A stretch of 64,000 nt of DNA, from contig CM051028.1 in assembly GCA_027627225.1 (NCBI GenBank), positions 18,619,701-18,683,700 on the forward strand. Reading direction: 5' to 3'. Shown here piece by piece: positions 34,512 to 47,111 of the stretch; the stretch's first letter is position 1, and each line of letters begins with the position of its first letter. The stretch is from Congeria kusceri (Eukaryota > Mollusca > Bivalvia > Myida > Dreissenidae). The notes beneath the pieces were generated by a model. It was not told the DNA's origin, made no database searches, and was given only the letters and a program-made list of their open reading frames with translations. The position numbers and the translations under genes are program-made.

Positions 34512-34578
34512 AGCTCTTGATAATGTTAACTACTGGGCGTATATATAACACGCCCAGTAGTTAACATTATCAAGAGCT
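34512..34578. repeat. Perfect 28-bp inverted repeat with 11-nt loop (unit 1)
   Basis: The arms run from AGCTCTTGATAATG to ACTACTGGGCG and back; the loop is TATATATAACA. The right arm ends in CAAGAGCT, the 5' start of the adjacent Helentron-like element, so the left arm is an inverted copy of that terminus plus its flank. Confidence 0.95.
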
Positions 34579-35488
34579 GTCTCAGGACAGAGCACTCGAC
34601 TATTCACTCCACTTTGATAGTATATCTATTCTGTCAGTGACCTTATATAATGACCATGAAAACACATGTGAAATTTCAATTGAATATATGTAGCAGTTAC
34701 AGAGATATGTACTTTGACACAAACTTTAACCAGAATATTTATAAGTACATAAAGGGGCATACTTCTGCCAAAATGCTGGTTACCGTTACGGGCATTGGTC
34801 AGTGACCTTATATTATGACCCTGAAGACATGTGTAAAGTTTCAGCTGAATATCTGTAGTAGTTACAGAGATATTAACTTGCTTGCAAACCTGAACCTGAA
34901 TTTTCTAAGTACAAAAAGGGACATAATTCTGCTAAATTGCACGTTAGAGAAATAGGCCCTTGTCAGTGACCTAAAATAAAAACCCCAAAGTCAAGTGTGA
35001 AGTTTCAAATGAATATCTGCAGTAGTTACAGAGATATGTACCTTAACCTGAATTTTCTCTTGCACGCAAACCTTAACCTGACTTTTATAAGTACAAAAAT
35101 GGGCATAATTCTGCTAAAATGCTGGTCACAGTTATGGGTCTTGGCCAGTGACCTTATATAATGACCCTGAAGGCATATATGAAGTTTCAATTGAATATCT
35201 GTAGTAGATATGGAGATATGGAGTTGCTGAACGCAAACTTTAACCAGAATGTTTTAAGTACAAAAAGGGGCATAATTCTGCTAAAATGCCAGTCAGAGCT
35301 ATGGGCCTTGGTCAGTGACGGTACATTATGACCTGAAGGTATGTTGGACGTTTCAATTGAGTATCTTCAGTAGTTACAGAGATATGGACTTGTTGCACGC
35401 AAACCTTAACCAGAGCATTTTGCCAATGGCGACGGCGACGAACAGATGAGTAGTATAGCTCTAATTATTTGGTGAATAGTCGAGCTAA
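34571..35488 (+). mobile_element. Helentron-like element, family B (unit 1)
   Basis: 5' end CAAGAGCTGTCTCAGGACAG followed by CACTCGACTATTCAC. 3' end GGTGAATAGTCGAGCTAA, inverse of the 5' subterminal text. The core has four to five ~165-bp tandem units with GGGGCATAATTCTGCTAAA, TCAGTGACCTTATAT and GTAGTTACAGAGATAT landmarks. Confidence 0.68.
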
Positions 35489-35778
35489 AAAGAGCTAATC
35501 AATTCCCCCATTTGAGGGCTGTTGGTGGCATCCCCAAAACAGACTTTTTCAAAGCAAAACAATGCAGACAATAAAAAGTATTGAAGTGAAACAGTAATTA
35601 AAAATGGTTTTTATCCTTCAAAATGCTTGATTAAAGCTACTATAATGGCTGATCATAGCAAACGCAAGTAGTCCTCATGAAGAACGTGCATTTGCTGCAC
35701 AATTATTTGAGGTTCTGTGCTGCGTTCATAATGTTATAAAATATTCATAGTGATATTAAATCTAACTTAAAATATCAA

Positions 35779-36479
35779 CAAGAGCTGTCAGAGGACAGCG
35801 CGCTCGACTATTCGAAGTATTTAAGTTGGTACATATTTTGGATAGTGGAAAGGGCATAAATTTGTTAAAATACAATTTAAAATAAGAGTTTATAAATTGT
35901 TAGAGCAAAAACCTTAACCACAAAGTCTATGTAAAAAGTGGGCTAACTCTGTCGAAATACAAAACAGAGTTATGGGTAATATTGCCCCTGATACTAAAGG
36001 TGATGACAAAGGTTAGCTCCAAGTTTCAAGTGAATAACTTATGTAGTTTTGAAGTAACAAAACTTTTGAATATAAACTTTAACCAGAAAATTTATGTGAA
36101 AAAGGGGCATAACTCTGTCAAAATACAAAACATAGTTATGGGTAATGTTGCCCCTGACACTGGAGTTGATGACAAAGGTTAATTCCAAGTTTCAAGTGAA
36201 TAACTTATGCAGTTTTGAAGTTACCAAACTTTTGAATATAAACTTTAACCAGAAAATCTAAGTGAAAAGGGGGCATAACTCTGTCAAAATACAAAATAGA
36301 GTTATGGGTAATATTGCCACTGGTACTAGAGTTGATAATAATGGTTAGTTCCAAGTTTCAAGTGAATAACTTATGTAGTTTTGAAGTTATAAAACTTTTG
36401 AATATAAACTTTAAACAGAAAATGTATGTGAAAAAATGGACATAACTCTATCAAAATACAAAAAATTGATATTTGTGAT
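35779..36479 (+). mobile_element. Helentron-like element, family A, cut by the unit junction (unit 1/2)
   Basis: 5' end CAAGAGCTGTCAGAGGACAG then CGCGCTCGACTATTCGAAG, as in the complete relative at 9,199-9,905. The core has 167-bp units (AACTTTAA-AGAAAAT landmarks at about 36,074, 36,241 and 36,408). The 3' hairpin end is missing because the next array unit begins at 36,480. It has one more core unit than the later junction copies. Confidence 0.75.
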
Positions 36480-36581
36480 ATTTTGGTTTTCGGGACCAGT
36501 TCATTGAGTATCGGACCAGTAGGCTTTGAAGGTAGCCGGTCCTGTGGACCACCACTTCCCAAAAGTTAAGGTCAAACCCTG

Positions 36582-36791
36582 GGTTTATATATAAAGTTGT
36601 ACCACAACATTTTGAAGGCAACAAGTTGATGGGCTCATGATTAGGACGTCTGAACGTGACCCCAAATGCTTAGTCATCAGAGCCAGTCTGACTGGATCTG
36701 ATGAGTTCGCATTAGGGGTAACATTTAGATGACTTTTCAGGAGCCAATCAAACTGTTGCCTTCAAAATGTTGTGGTATAACGTCATAAACC
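36582..36791. mobile_element. Foldback MITE (unit 2)
   Basis: Same 210-bp element and position as in unit 1; the centre has one arm mismatch (AGAGCCAGTC). Confidence 0.8.
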
Positions 36792-37634
36792 ACAAATACT
36801 ATGCACGCAATTAACATGAACTTTTGATGTTTACTCTCCTAAGGTACCACTATACCCATCGCACGTGAAAATTAACTGAAATTGATTTATTCCCGAGGAT
36901 CAGCTGGAAATGCATCATTACTTCAAAAACCGTGGTCAAACATTGCTGAGCAAAAGGCAATTTCATTGGGCGCAGCAGGGCTTATATTTTATTGTTCGGA
37001 AGGTCATTTGAACGTGACGTGTTATACGATGTCTTCAGATCCTAGCAATGTTAGGATTTGATTTTAATGAGATTGGGCTACCTCAAGCTGAAATTTGTCT
37101 TCAGCCCAAAGTGCATTACTATGTTGTCATCATGTATATTTTGATTAAATTGTGGGGTTTTGTCAAGAAAGTAGTGTAGCCAAAAAGATTTTCCTTTAAC
37201 TACATGTGAGTAAGCATACACATTGGAAGGCATTTCATAATTTGGCAAGTGTCCCTGAGCACTTTTATATGTCTTTTTTGCAAGGCACTCCAGGTATATA
37301 TACACTATAAAATGTACAAGCCAGATTTATTTGTCATACTTATGTACAGCATACATTTCAATATCAAAGTCAGATTTTGTAGTGTTCTCATCGCGGACTA
37401 CGGCAATATAGTCGATCTCGAGTTTGAATGGACCTGGCACGTCGTCGGCTATCGAGATTCCGATGTCGTGTACGGAGTTCAGCTGAATCATTTCCTGAGC
37501 ATCCTGCACCCGACCCATTGAGGCAAGGAAGAACTTCGAGAATGGTATCTGCAATAACATATGTGGACCATGTGGTCTATGTACACTGTTTATGATCAGT
37601 GGAAGAGACAATGATAGATTCCTCATGTTTGAGA

Positions 37635-37976
37635 TGCACCTATCAATGTTTTCCCCGGGGGGGGAGGGGGACGGGGGCACATACAGGACTTTAGACTGAA
37701 AGCGATTCCCGACAGGCAGTAATTTGACATTCCGAATGATTCCGGGTCCCGGGGTAATAGACTTTGGTCGGATTTTAGATCCCGGTAATACAGGCCCCCC
37801 CCCCCCACCCCCCGCCATTTGATAGACATATAGCATCTCCCACTGCGGGGATTTACACAAATATGACTGACTCTAGGGTGGGGAATTAGACCCCAAGCAA
37901 TACAATTTGTCGAATTCCCCTGGATCAGCCCGCCGCTCCCCCCCCCCCACCCCGGGGTAAAATATTGATAGGTGCA
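37635..37976. mobile_element. G/C-tract MITE (unit 2)
   Basis: Same element as in unit 1; the G and C homopolymer runs differ in length. Confidence 0.8.
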
Positions 37977-38043
37977 AGACTAGAATAGTTTTTGAAGTTT
38001 TTTTTGTAATGTAATATTTAGCAAAAAGCAGACAATGCTAAAC

Positions 38044-39836
38044 TGGGCCCGTATTCACCAACCCATTCTTAGACTTAAAGAATACATGTGCATGTATTCT
38101 TTTAATTTTTATATTCTAAGAGCGCTGTTAATTCGATCCTTATTTGGTATTCACCACCACAATTTTCACATGTTCGCATTCTTTATATAAAATGATTTAT
38201 TAATGACAAAAGCGGCAGTGGTACTCTGCATATTTGCAAACACACAAGTATGAGGGCAAGTTCATTGACAAAGTTCATAATTTCATTAAAACTTAACTGA
38301 TTCGCCCGAAACATTACACATATATCAAATAGTATGTGCACAAAAGATATACACAAAAACAGGGTATTATACCAATAGCAAACAGAAATATATACATTGT
38401 CTAAACCCATGATTAGTACCGCGGCGCACTTCAGACACTACTCCATGAAGTTAACGTCATTAATGTCAATATTTATTTCAAAATATGCGCCGCGTTCCTG
38501 CGTTTCATAACCCATTTTCGAAAGATCTCTGCAAACAACGACTCTATCAGCGACCAGAAAGATGTTTGGACTGCCTCAAGGAGTTCTGTCTGATCCTGGA
38601 TACTAATCTGCGATGACTGTCTTCTCCATCTGAACAGTATGAGATTCCCTGATGGTCCACAAACACGATCAGCATGACCTTCTTCGCCGACTTGACAACT
38701 TAAGCTTTCTGCGGAGGAGGTGGAGATAATCGTTTCCACGTCATAGAATCTGCTTTCATTTACAGTTTAATAATAAAATGAACCCATGTTTAATTGTGTC
38801 TGTGGGTGTCATTCCCGCTCTAACCAATGCTTGATAATTGCACGCTGCTCAAGTTTTTCCGTTGACGTCATCTTTCTTTCTTGACAAAACGTAACGACAC
38901 ATTTCAAATGAATAGCGTTCTGTTTGAGTTTGTCGTATGACGTCAGATTTTTTAACGTTTAAAACATTAAGGTTAACATAACGTCAGTTTCCACTTTCGC
39001 TATAATTCGACACGGTTTTCCCGCAAAATATCAGTATTTACATAGTATCGAACATTTTTAGAAAAGATCATCTGAAGTGCCCCACATTATTCACGGTAAC
39101 AAATGAAGTAGTCTTAAGATATTTAATTATTTAAATAATCAAATGCGTTTTCTGCATTTTATTGAACACACATCAAATTTTGTATAGCTGTATTTTCTTC
39201 TACCTAGGTCTACAATTATGCGAAAAAAATTACATTGCCCATGAACATTTTGACTGCCCATCGTATTTTTCTTGAGTCTAAGTCTTCTCTTTATTCTTAA
39301 AGGGACTATGTCAACGAAAAAATGACTTCCGATTGCACTATAATTTATATTATTTATAGAAATGCACTTTACTGAGACATGTGCATTAACTAAATAACAA
39401 ATAATATAATACACAATAAGATATTTGATACAAACAAATTAGCAAAACCGTCTAAAAAAAATTAAAACCCCTAGTGGGATTCGAACTCACGGCTTAGTAG
39501 CCATACGAAGAAATTACAGTAGACAGCAGTTTTACCAACTGCGCTATAATGCTTGGTAAGGAGTTGTGTGTAAACTATGGTTATACAAAATGCTCACAAT
39601 TCTGACGTCAAAATGTAAACAGGAAAAGAGCCAAACAAACAAAACCCTTATTATAAATTGATTTTTATCTCAGACTGCGTACACTCTTTTCCCATTATAT
39701 ATACCCTGTTTTAACCGTTATTATATGCCAGTATTAATATCTAAATTTCATATTCTTTTAAGAGATTGCCCTCTTGAGGCCCTTTTCGATGACATAGACC
39801 CTTAAGTCTAAGAATGGGTTGGTGAATACGAGCCCA
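38044..39836. mobile_element. TIR element (unit 2)
   Basis: Same element, 1,793 bp, with a single minisatellite unit at about 38,804-38,840. Confidence 0.75.
39297..39805. mobile_element. TTAA-flanked MITE (unit 2)
   Basis: Same nested element, 509 bp; the right end reads ...CATAGACCC then TTAA exactly. Confidence 0.72.
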
Positions 39837-40726
39837 GATCAGACAGTCAGACATGGACGACAAAAAATGTGGGTGTCTGCCATGTTTATAACACACCACA
39901 AAGTTACATAAAATATCCTAGTTGGACTTATTTTATGACATAATGGATGCATAACTGAACAGTTGCATGCATAACGTTTAACAATATAATTGCAGAATAA
40001 TCATTTATTTACCAATGTTTTTAATGTTTTGATTATGCGGTATACAGGTTACAAATCATTGTGTCTGACAGCTGATTTAGAGGTTTCGCACCCATCCATG
40101 AACAATGAAAACAGTTTAAATTCAAGTGTGGACACAACCAATCAATGTGAGATGAGCTGACGCAACAGAACGTATAAGTTATATTGAATAACAGATACAT
40201 ATGATCTTATGAAACTGGAAATAAAACAATAAAGAAAGCTGAAAAATACTTAGAAATAAGAAATTTTAGCTTGTGATTCATGGAACATTGAAAGACTAGA
40301 AGCTTTTGTCAATTTTTACCACAACATTCTGCCAGTAAGGCCCGCCATGAGTGTAGAGCGGATAGTTGTACATGTCATAGTAATGCACGTCCCAGTAACG
40401 CTGCATCTGCAGAATCACCATGTAGTTACGCCCGTCTCCACGGATACGCAAATGTAGGTCAGTGTAACCAGTGAAATCATATGGGGAAATACGACCAAAT
40501 GATATATGTAAAAAAATGAAAGGCTACTGAATAACACTGCAAACTAAAACTAAAATATTGCATGCAGAACACTAGATTTACAACATACTGATACAACTTT
40601 TTTTTAAATGACATGTTATACCTTGTCCTTAATTGCTGGAACCATTTCATTTAATGGATACTAGCATTTAGGGGGCAAATCTTTTGCAATTTTTTTGGAG
40701 TTTAACTTTTAAGGAATCTAATAAGA

Positions 40727-41031
40727 TTGTTTGTTTGGATTTTTCGCCATATTTAACAGTATTTCAGTCATATAACGGCGGTAGGTTAACCTACTCAAAA
40801 CTTTTTTTTTTCCTAGGAAAGCTTAGCCTATCTAAGCGGTTTACCAGTACCAAGTCCACATACGTATGCCAGCAACTGACAACTGCCCTACTTGATTCAG
40901 AGGTAGGGCGAGAATGGCCATATAAATTATTTCATGACCAATCCCCACACAAGTTATGTGGCTGGGTTGGGGCTCAAACTCATGAACCCCCGATTGAGAG
41001 TCCAGCGCTCTACCAACTGAGCTAGCCGGGC
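40727..41031 (-). mobile_element. tRNA-derived SINE (unit 2)
   Basis: Same insertion with the same target duplications; 305 bp. Confidence 0.85.
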
Positions 41032-41729
41032 ATCTAATCAGAACAATACATTTAGACAAACACAGCTCACTTACTGTTCTAACTGGAGAACTTATATTAC
41101 AGAAGCCAGCTCTTTTAGAGACACCATCCTTTGGCACATCAGAGTTCAAAATTCCTCGGAAAAGTCCTTTTTTATTTTCGCTCAGTGTGAATTCAGCATG
41201 GCTCTTCCCTTCATCCACATTCTGTCAGCTGTGCATATCCATTTGTTGACAGTTTCTTCATTAAATTTGGCAAAATATCGAAAATCTCCTTGATCCATAT
41301 TTCCATCAAAGTCGAACAAGAACCTGTCTTTTATTTCTTTTTTAAACTCTGGAATACCTTTTCTAATTATCTCTACACCATCAGATATTATTTCTAATGT
41401 ACTTCTTTCGTCTTGAGACTCTAGTTCCTTTTCTCGCCCCATCTTTCGATCTGGATGATAGATTCCTATGTTAGAGGCTCTAATGCTTTTGGCTTTGTAG
41501 CGTTTTTGGCAATAGGATATTTCATTATTACTAGTTCTTCTAGGACGACATGAAACACTATGGAAAGTGCTGGCCAATCTAGATGTTCTTGCAATGGAAA
41601 TGAACCACTGGCACATCACAGTTTTATTCAGGGCAGATGTCATTTTGAAACCTAAAATGTTGATACACATGACTGACATATCATAGGGCCCTCGATCTGC
41701 AGATTTTACATTCAAAATGTGGCTGCTTC

Positions 41730-41771
41730 CCCCCCCCCCCACCCCCCCCACCCCCATCATGCAAATCAGTG

Positions 41772-41811
<40 letters not shown>
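41730..41811. repeat. Poly-C and (AT)n tracts (unit 2)
   Basis: About 38 bp of (TA)n. Confidence 0.9.
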
Positions 41812-41815
<4 letters not shown>

Positions 41816-44458
41816 CTAAGGGCCTTCCCCAGGATTTTTTCCAGGCGCCCCAGTCCCGAGAGAGGTGGCTTAGGTAGTGGTGTCCCCTCCCTACGTGGAA
41901 TGTTTTTTCGCGGCATGTGTCAAATGACGTTATCTGGTGCCTTTTAGCTCTTAAAATTTAGGCAAACAGCTTTCATTTTTTGTAAACGTTTAAACGAAAT
42001 GAAATAAACGAAACATCACCGTTAAAATGGTATACATCGAGCCTTTTAGAAGCATCGGGCGTCAATTTTGTTGCGAAACTGAAAGTAACTAATAATGTTT
42101 TTCGGATGTTTATGTCCAGTGCGCATCCATTTCGCACAGTGACGTCATGATCAAACCAACTATTCTCGTCGTTCTCGGTTTAGGTTACATTCGATCTACT
42201 TACGGGGCCTTTTTTTGTTCGATTAATTATGTTCATATGGACATGCGTTTTGTGTTTTAACAGTTTCAATCGTTACAACTGTTGAACATAGTACTGATTG
42301 GACAATTGGTGAATTGTAAACATCTTGATTAAAATTATACATTTATATATATTCTTTGTTCGTGCAAAAATGGCGGGAAAATTTCCTCGTGCACGTCGTG
42401 CCTACGCGCGTCAAATGTTAGTAAAGCACATGGTCCGTACACGCACGCTTTCCATGCTTGGAACATGACGTCGTGGTTGTCAGCAGACAGTTCGCGCTCT
42501 TTTGTAGAAAACACGGGTTTTACATGGCATGCATGTAAAACAAGACAGCTTATTTTATGAAACTACAACAGTGACACTGGATAGGCTTTACGATTACTAT
42601 TTCATATTAGCGTATTTTAGACTGATTTTCGCAGTTTATTTTGTTATTGTCATTATTAAATTTAGCAAATAAATGTGTATATTATAAAATACGAAAGGCA
42701 GGAATCTCAGAAACGCAAAATCAAGCGTATTTGGACGCATATTTTTTCAAAAGGACGCATGTCAAACCCATGCCAAGAGTCCTTGGGACGCATGCTTTTT
42801 GGCTTACTGCGTATACCCTGTTACTTAACACATACATGAGTGCCTGCAGTAAACTCGGCAGTAGTCGCGATAAAATCAAGATCGGCCCCAGTACACACTG
42901 CAGCTGTCAAAGTCTAGTCCTTTAGCTCCGCCCACAGTAGTCTTTAAGCTCCGCCCACACCATTCCAGACAGTTACTATTAAATTACATTGGTAAATTAC
43001 ATTTGTCACTCATTGCTGTGCTTTAATGCACAAGTCAATTAGAATGTGCGAAATCGTCGAAATGTGACAAAAGGCGTCCTTAATTAAGAACAGTTTTGAA
43101 CATATTTGACAACTTAAAACAAACATCATCGTTAAAATGAGTGAAAAACAGCTTTAGCTGATTTCATTAATTTATATTGTCAATCCAATTTCATGAATAA
43201 CCACTAAATCTCAGTAATACGGTGATAGGAGTTTTTGTTTTGACATAAATTTTATACGAAAATCTAGGGCTGAATTTTGACAGGAATATAAAAGCTTCGA
43301 TCAATAATCATACATAAAGGAACTTTCAAGTATATAACACCTTTGACAAGACATAAATTAACAATACTGGCGGTTATTTAAGTACAACATTTTGCAACGT
43401 CACTTATCGTCGCCAATTTTACAGGTCACAAACATTTGTAAAACACATGCAAACACATACTTTGGTGTTTAATATCACCAATAATTGCTCCTTTTTACAT
43501 TTTTGTGTTGTTAACCTGTTTCACAATTACTCTACTTGACAGTAACTTATGCTTTACTGTAATCACCGCATCATGACTTTTTACTAGGCCTACACATTAC
43601 AAATCAGTCAACAAGTTTAGACCATCAATTGCTAATTGTCCAGAATTTACCCGTTTTAAAATTAATTATTGGTACAAAAATATTGTTTAATAAGACATGA
43701 TTAAGTATTATATATTATCATTATAATTACATACCCTATAAAAAAAATATAAAGAATAATTATATTATAAATAATAATAATTATTATTATTATCATGATT
43801 ATTATTTTATTTATAACTGTAATATATTGCATAAATGTATAAATTGCAAAAATTCCATTCACTTTCGCAGGTCACATACTTAAATGTTATTTCTTTTCTA
43901 TTTGGGACTCCTACTTTTTAGGGGGAAGGGGTCCCAGGACTCCTATTTTAAAATCATAGTGAGATCCCTGGAAAGGGCGAGGGTTTGTTTTGACGCGAAT
44001 ATGAGGTTACTTGTGTGTGGATACATGCCGATTGCGCCGATTCGTCAATGATAACGTCATTTCATAGAAGATAACCTGAGCGTTTCTATTGGCTTATTTC
44101 GATTTTACTGCGTAATGAAACTCCGCCTACAGGGGCGGTGCTTCACGGTGATTGATTACGACTTAGGAATAACAGCAAATCATTAAAATTTTCGGCGAAG
44201 TGACATCGCTTTGATCATTAACCAACTTGGTTGAGTGGGTGTACATGTTCATAGAGTGAAAAACTGCCTTTATGACGCAAGAGATTAGCTTTCACAGCAG
44301 GTACTCTTGGTCTACTTCAGTCAACATAACTGATTAATTGCTAAAATACAGGCGCCCCGGGCGATGTTTATACGTGAAACACTAATTTAAGGCGCCCCGG
44401 GAATGTTCAAGTTAAAATTCAAGCGCCCCAGTCCCGGGGCGCTAAAACGGCCTGAGGA

Positions 44459-44525
44459 AGCGCTTGATAATGTTAACTACTGGGCGTATATATAACACGC
44501 CCAGTAGTTAACATTATCAAGAGCT
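44459..44525. repeat. Inverted repeat, 28-bp arms (unit 2)
   Basis: Same structure with one arm mismatch (AGCGCTTG). Confidence 0.95.
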
Positions 44526-45435
44526 GTCTCAGGACAGCGCACTCGACTATTCACTCCACTTTGATAGTATATCTATTCTGTCAGTGACCTTATATAATGA
44601 CCATGAAAACACATGTGAAATTTCAATTGAATATATGTAGCAGTTACAGAGATATGTACTTTGACACAAACATTAACCAGAATATTTATAAGTACATAAA
44701 AGGGCATACTTCTGCTAAAATGCTGGTCACAGTTATGGGCATTGGTCAGTGACCTTATATTATGACCCTGAAGACATGTGTAAAGTTTCAGCTGAATATC
44801 TGTAGTAGTTACAGAGATATTAACTTGCTTGCAAACCTGAACCTGAATTTTCTAAGTACAAAAAGGGACATAATTCTGCTAAATTGCACGTTAGAGAAAT
44901 AGGCCTTTGTCAGTGACCTAAAATAAAAACCCCAAAGTCAAGTGTGAAGTTTCAAATGAATATCTGTAGTAGTTACAGAGATATGTACCTTAACCTGAAT
45001 TTTCTCTTGCAGGCAAACCTTAACCTGACTTTTATAAGTACAAAGATGGGCATAATTCTGCTAAAATGCTGGTCACAGTTATGGGTCTTGGCCAGTGACC
45101 TTATATAATGACCCTGAAGGCATATGTGAAGTTTCAATTGAATATCTGTAGTAGATATGGAGATATGGAGTTGCTGAACGCAAACTTTAACCAGAATTTT
45201 TTAAGTACAAAAAGGGGCATAATTCTGCTAAATTGCCAGTCAGAGCTATGGGCCTTGGTCAGTGACGGTACATTATGACCTGAAGGTATGTTGGACGTTT
45301 CAATTGAGTATCTTCAGTAGTTACAGAGATATGGACTTGTTGCACGCAAACCTTAACCAGAGCATTTTGCCAATGGCGACGGCGACGAACAGATGAGTAG
45401 TATAGCTCTAATTATTTGGTGAATAGTCGAGCTAA
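44518..45435 (+). mobile_element. Helentron-like element, family B (unit 2)
   Basis: Same element with the same ends. Confidence 0.68.
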
Positions 45436-45725
45436 AAAGAGCTAATCAATTCCCCCATTTGAGGGCTGTTGGTGGCATCCCCAAAACAGACTTTTTCAAA
45501 GCAAAACAATGCAGACAATAAAAAGTATTGAAGTGAAACAGTAATTAAAAATGGTTTTTATCCTTCAAAATGCTTGATTAAAGCTACTATAATGGCTGAT
45601 CATAGCAAACGCAAGTAGTCCTCATGAAGAACGTGCATTTGCTGCACAATTATTTGAGGTTCTGTGCTGCGTTCATAATGTTATAAAATATTCATAGTGA
45701 TATTAAATCTAACTTAAAATATCAA

Positions 45726-46260
45726 CAAGAGCTGTCAGAGGACAGCGCGCTCGACTATTCGAAGTATTTCAGTTGGTACATATTTTGGATAGTGGAAAGG
45801 GCATAAATTTGTTAAAATACAATTTAAAATAAGAGTTTATAAATTGTTAGAGCAAAAACCTTAACCACAAAGTCTATGTAAAAAGTGGGCTAACTCTGTC
45901 GAAATACAAAACAGAGTTATGGGTAATATTGCCCCTGATACTAAAGGTGATGACAAAGGTTAGCTCCAAGTTTCAAGTGAATAACTTATGCAGTTTTGAA
46001 GTTACCAAACTTTTGAATATAAACTTTAACCAGAAAATCTAAGTGAAAAGGGGGCATAACTCTGTCAAAATACAAAATAGAGTTATGGGTAATATTGCCA
46101 CTGGTACTAGAGTTGATAATAATGGTTAGTTCCAAGTTTCAAGTGAATAACTTATGTAGTTTTGAAGTTATAAAACTTTTGAATATAAACTTTAAACAGA
46201 AAATGTATGTGAAAAAATGGACATAACTCTATCAAAATAAAAAAAATTGATATTTGTGAT
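45726..46260 (+). mobile_element. Helentron-like element, family A, cut by the unit junction (unit 2/3)
   Basis: As at 35,779 but one 167-bp core unit shorter; truncated at the same base by the next unit. Confidence 0.75.
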
Positions 46261-46362
46261 ATTTTGGTTTTCGGGACCAGTTCATTGAGTATCGGTCCAG
46301 TAGGCTTTGAAGGTAGCCTGTCCTGTGGACCACCACTTCCCAAAAGTTAAGGTCAAACCCTG

Positions 46363-46572
46363 GGTTTATATATAAAGTTGTACCACAACATTTTGAAGGC
46401 AACAATTTGATGGGCTCATGATTAGGACGTCTGAACGTGACCCCAAATGCTTAGTCATCAGAGCCAGTCTGACTGGATCTGATGAGTTCGCATTAGGGGT
46501 AACATTTAGATGACTTTTCAGGAGCCAATCAAACTGTTGCCTTCAAAATGTTGTGGTATAACGTCATAAACC
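46363..46572. mobile_element. Foldback MITE (unit 3)
   Basis: Same 210-bp element and position as in unit 2. Confidence 0.8.
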
Positions 46573-47111
46573 ACAAATACTATGCACGCAATTAACATGA
46601 ACTTTTGATGTTTACTCTCCTAAGGTACCACTATACCCATCGCTGTCCACGTGAAAATTAACTGAAATTGATTTATTCCCGAGGATCAGCTGGAAATGCA
46701 TCATTACTTCAAAAACCGTGGTCAAACATTGCTGAGCAAAAGGCAATTTCATTGGGCGCAGCAGGGCTTATATTTTATTGTTCGGAAGGTCATTTGAACG
46801 TGACCTGTTATACGATGTCTTCAGATCCTAACAATGTTAGGATTTGATTTTAATGAGATTGGGCTACCTCAAGCTGAAATTTGTCTTCAGCCCAAAGTGC
46901 ATTACTATGTTGTCATCATGTATATTTTGATTAAATTGTGGGGTTTTGTCAAGAAAGTAGTGTAGCCAAAAAGATTTTCCTTTAACTACATGTGAGTAAG
47001 CATACACATTGGAAGGCATTTCATAATTTGGCAAGTGTCCCTGAGCACTTTATATGTCTTTTTTGCAAGGCACTCCAGGTATATATACACTATAAAATGT
47101 ACAAGCCAGAT

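Larger units (their letters stand above)
25046..36479. repeat. Tandem unit 1 of a ~9.8-kb NDUFAF1 array (11.4 kb)
   Basis: First of four head-to-tail copies. It is longer because of the intron minisatellite (about +1.6 kb) and one extra ~167-bp core unit in the last Helentron-like element. It lacks about 112 bp of intron 1 that the other copies have. Every internal landmark (gene, MITEs, SINE, hairpin, Helentron-like elements) recurs in the same order in the following units. Confidence 0.95.
37327..41643 (-). pseudogene. NDUFAF1: NDUFAF1 copy 2, frameshift and lost splice acceptor
   Basis: Same three exons as the neighbouring copies: 41,643-41,075 (569 bp, one base short), 40,505-40,320 and 37,548-37,327. 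A single-base deletion near 41,220 shifts the frame after residue 141 (..CTADR), inside the CIA30 domain, and leads to a stop soon after. Independently, the acceptor before exon 2 reads AT instead of AG (40,506-40,507; the + strand has GATATATGTA where the others have GATATCTGTA). Other changes against copies 3 and 4 are His to Gln in the NMDHGDF stretch and Arg to His in NSVRDIG. Two independent lesions make a functional product very unlikely. Confidence 0.9.
36480..46260. repeat. Tandem unit 2 (9.78 kb)
   Basis: Same order of parts as unit 1. It shares many single-base states with unit 3 (for example GGAAATAAAACAATAAAG in intron 2 and GTTCTCGGTTTAGG upstream) that units 1 and 4 lack. Confidence 0.95.
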
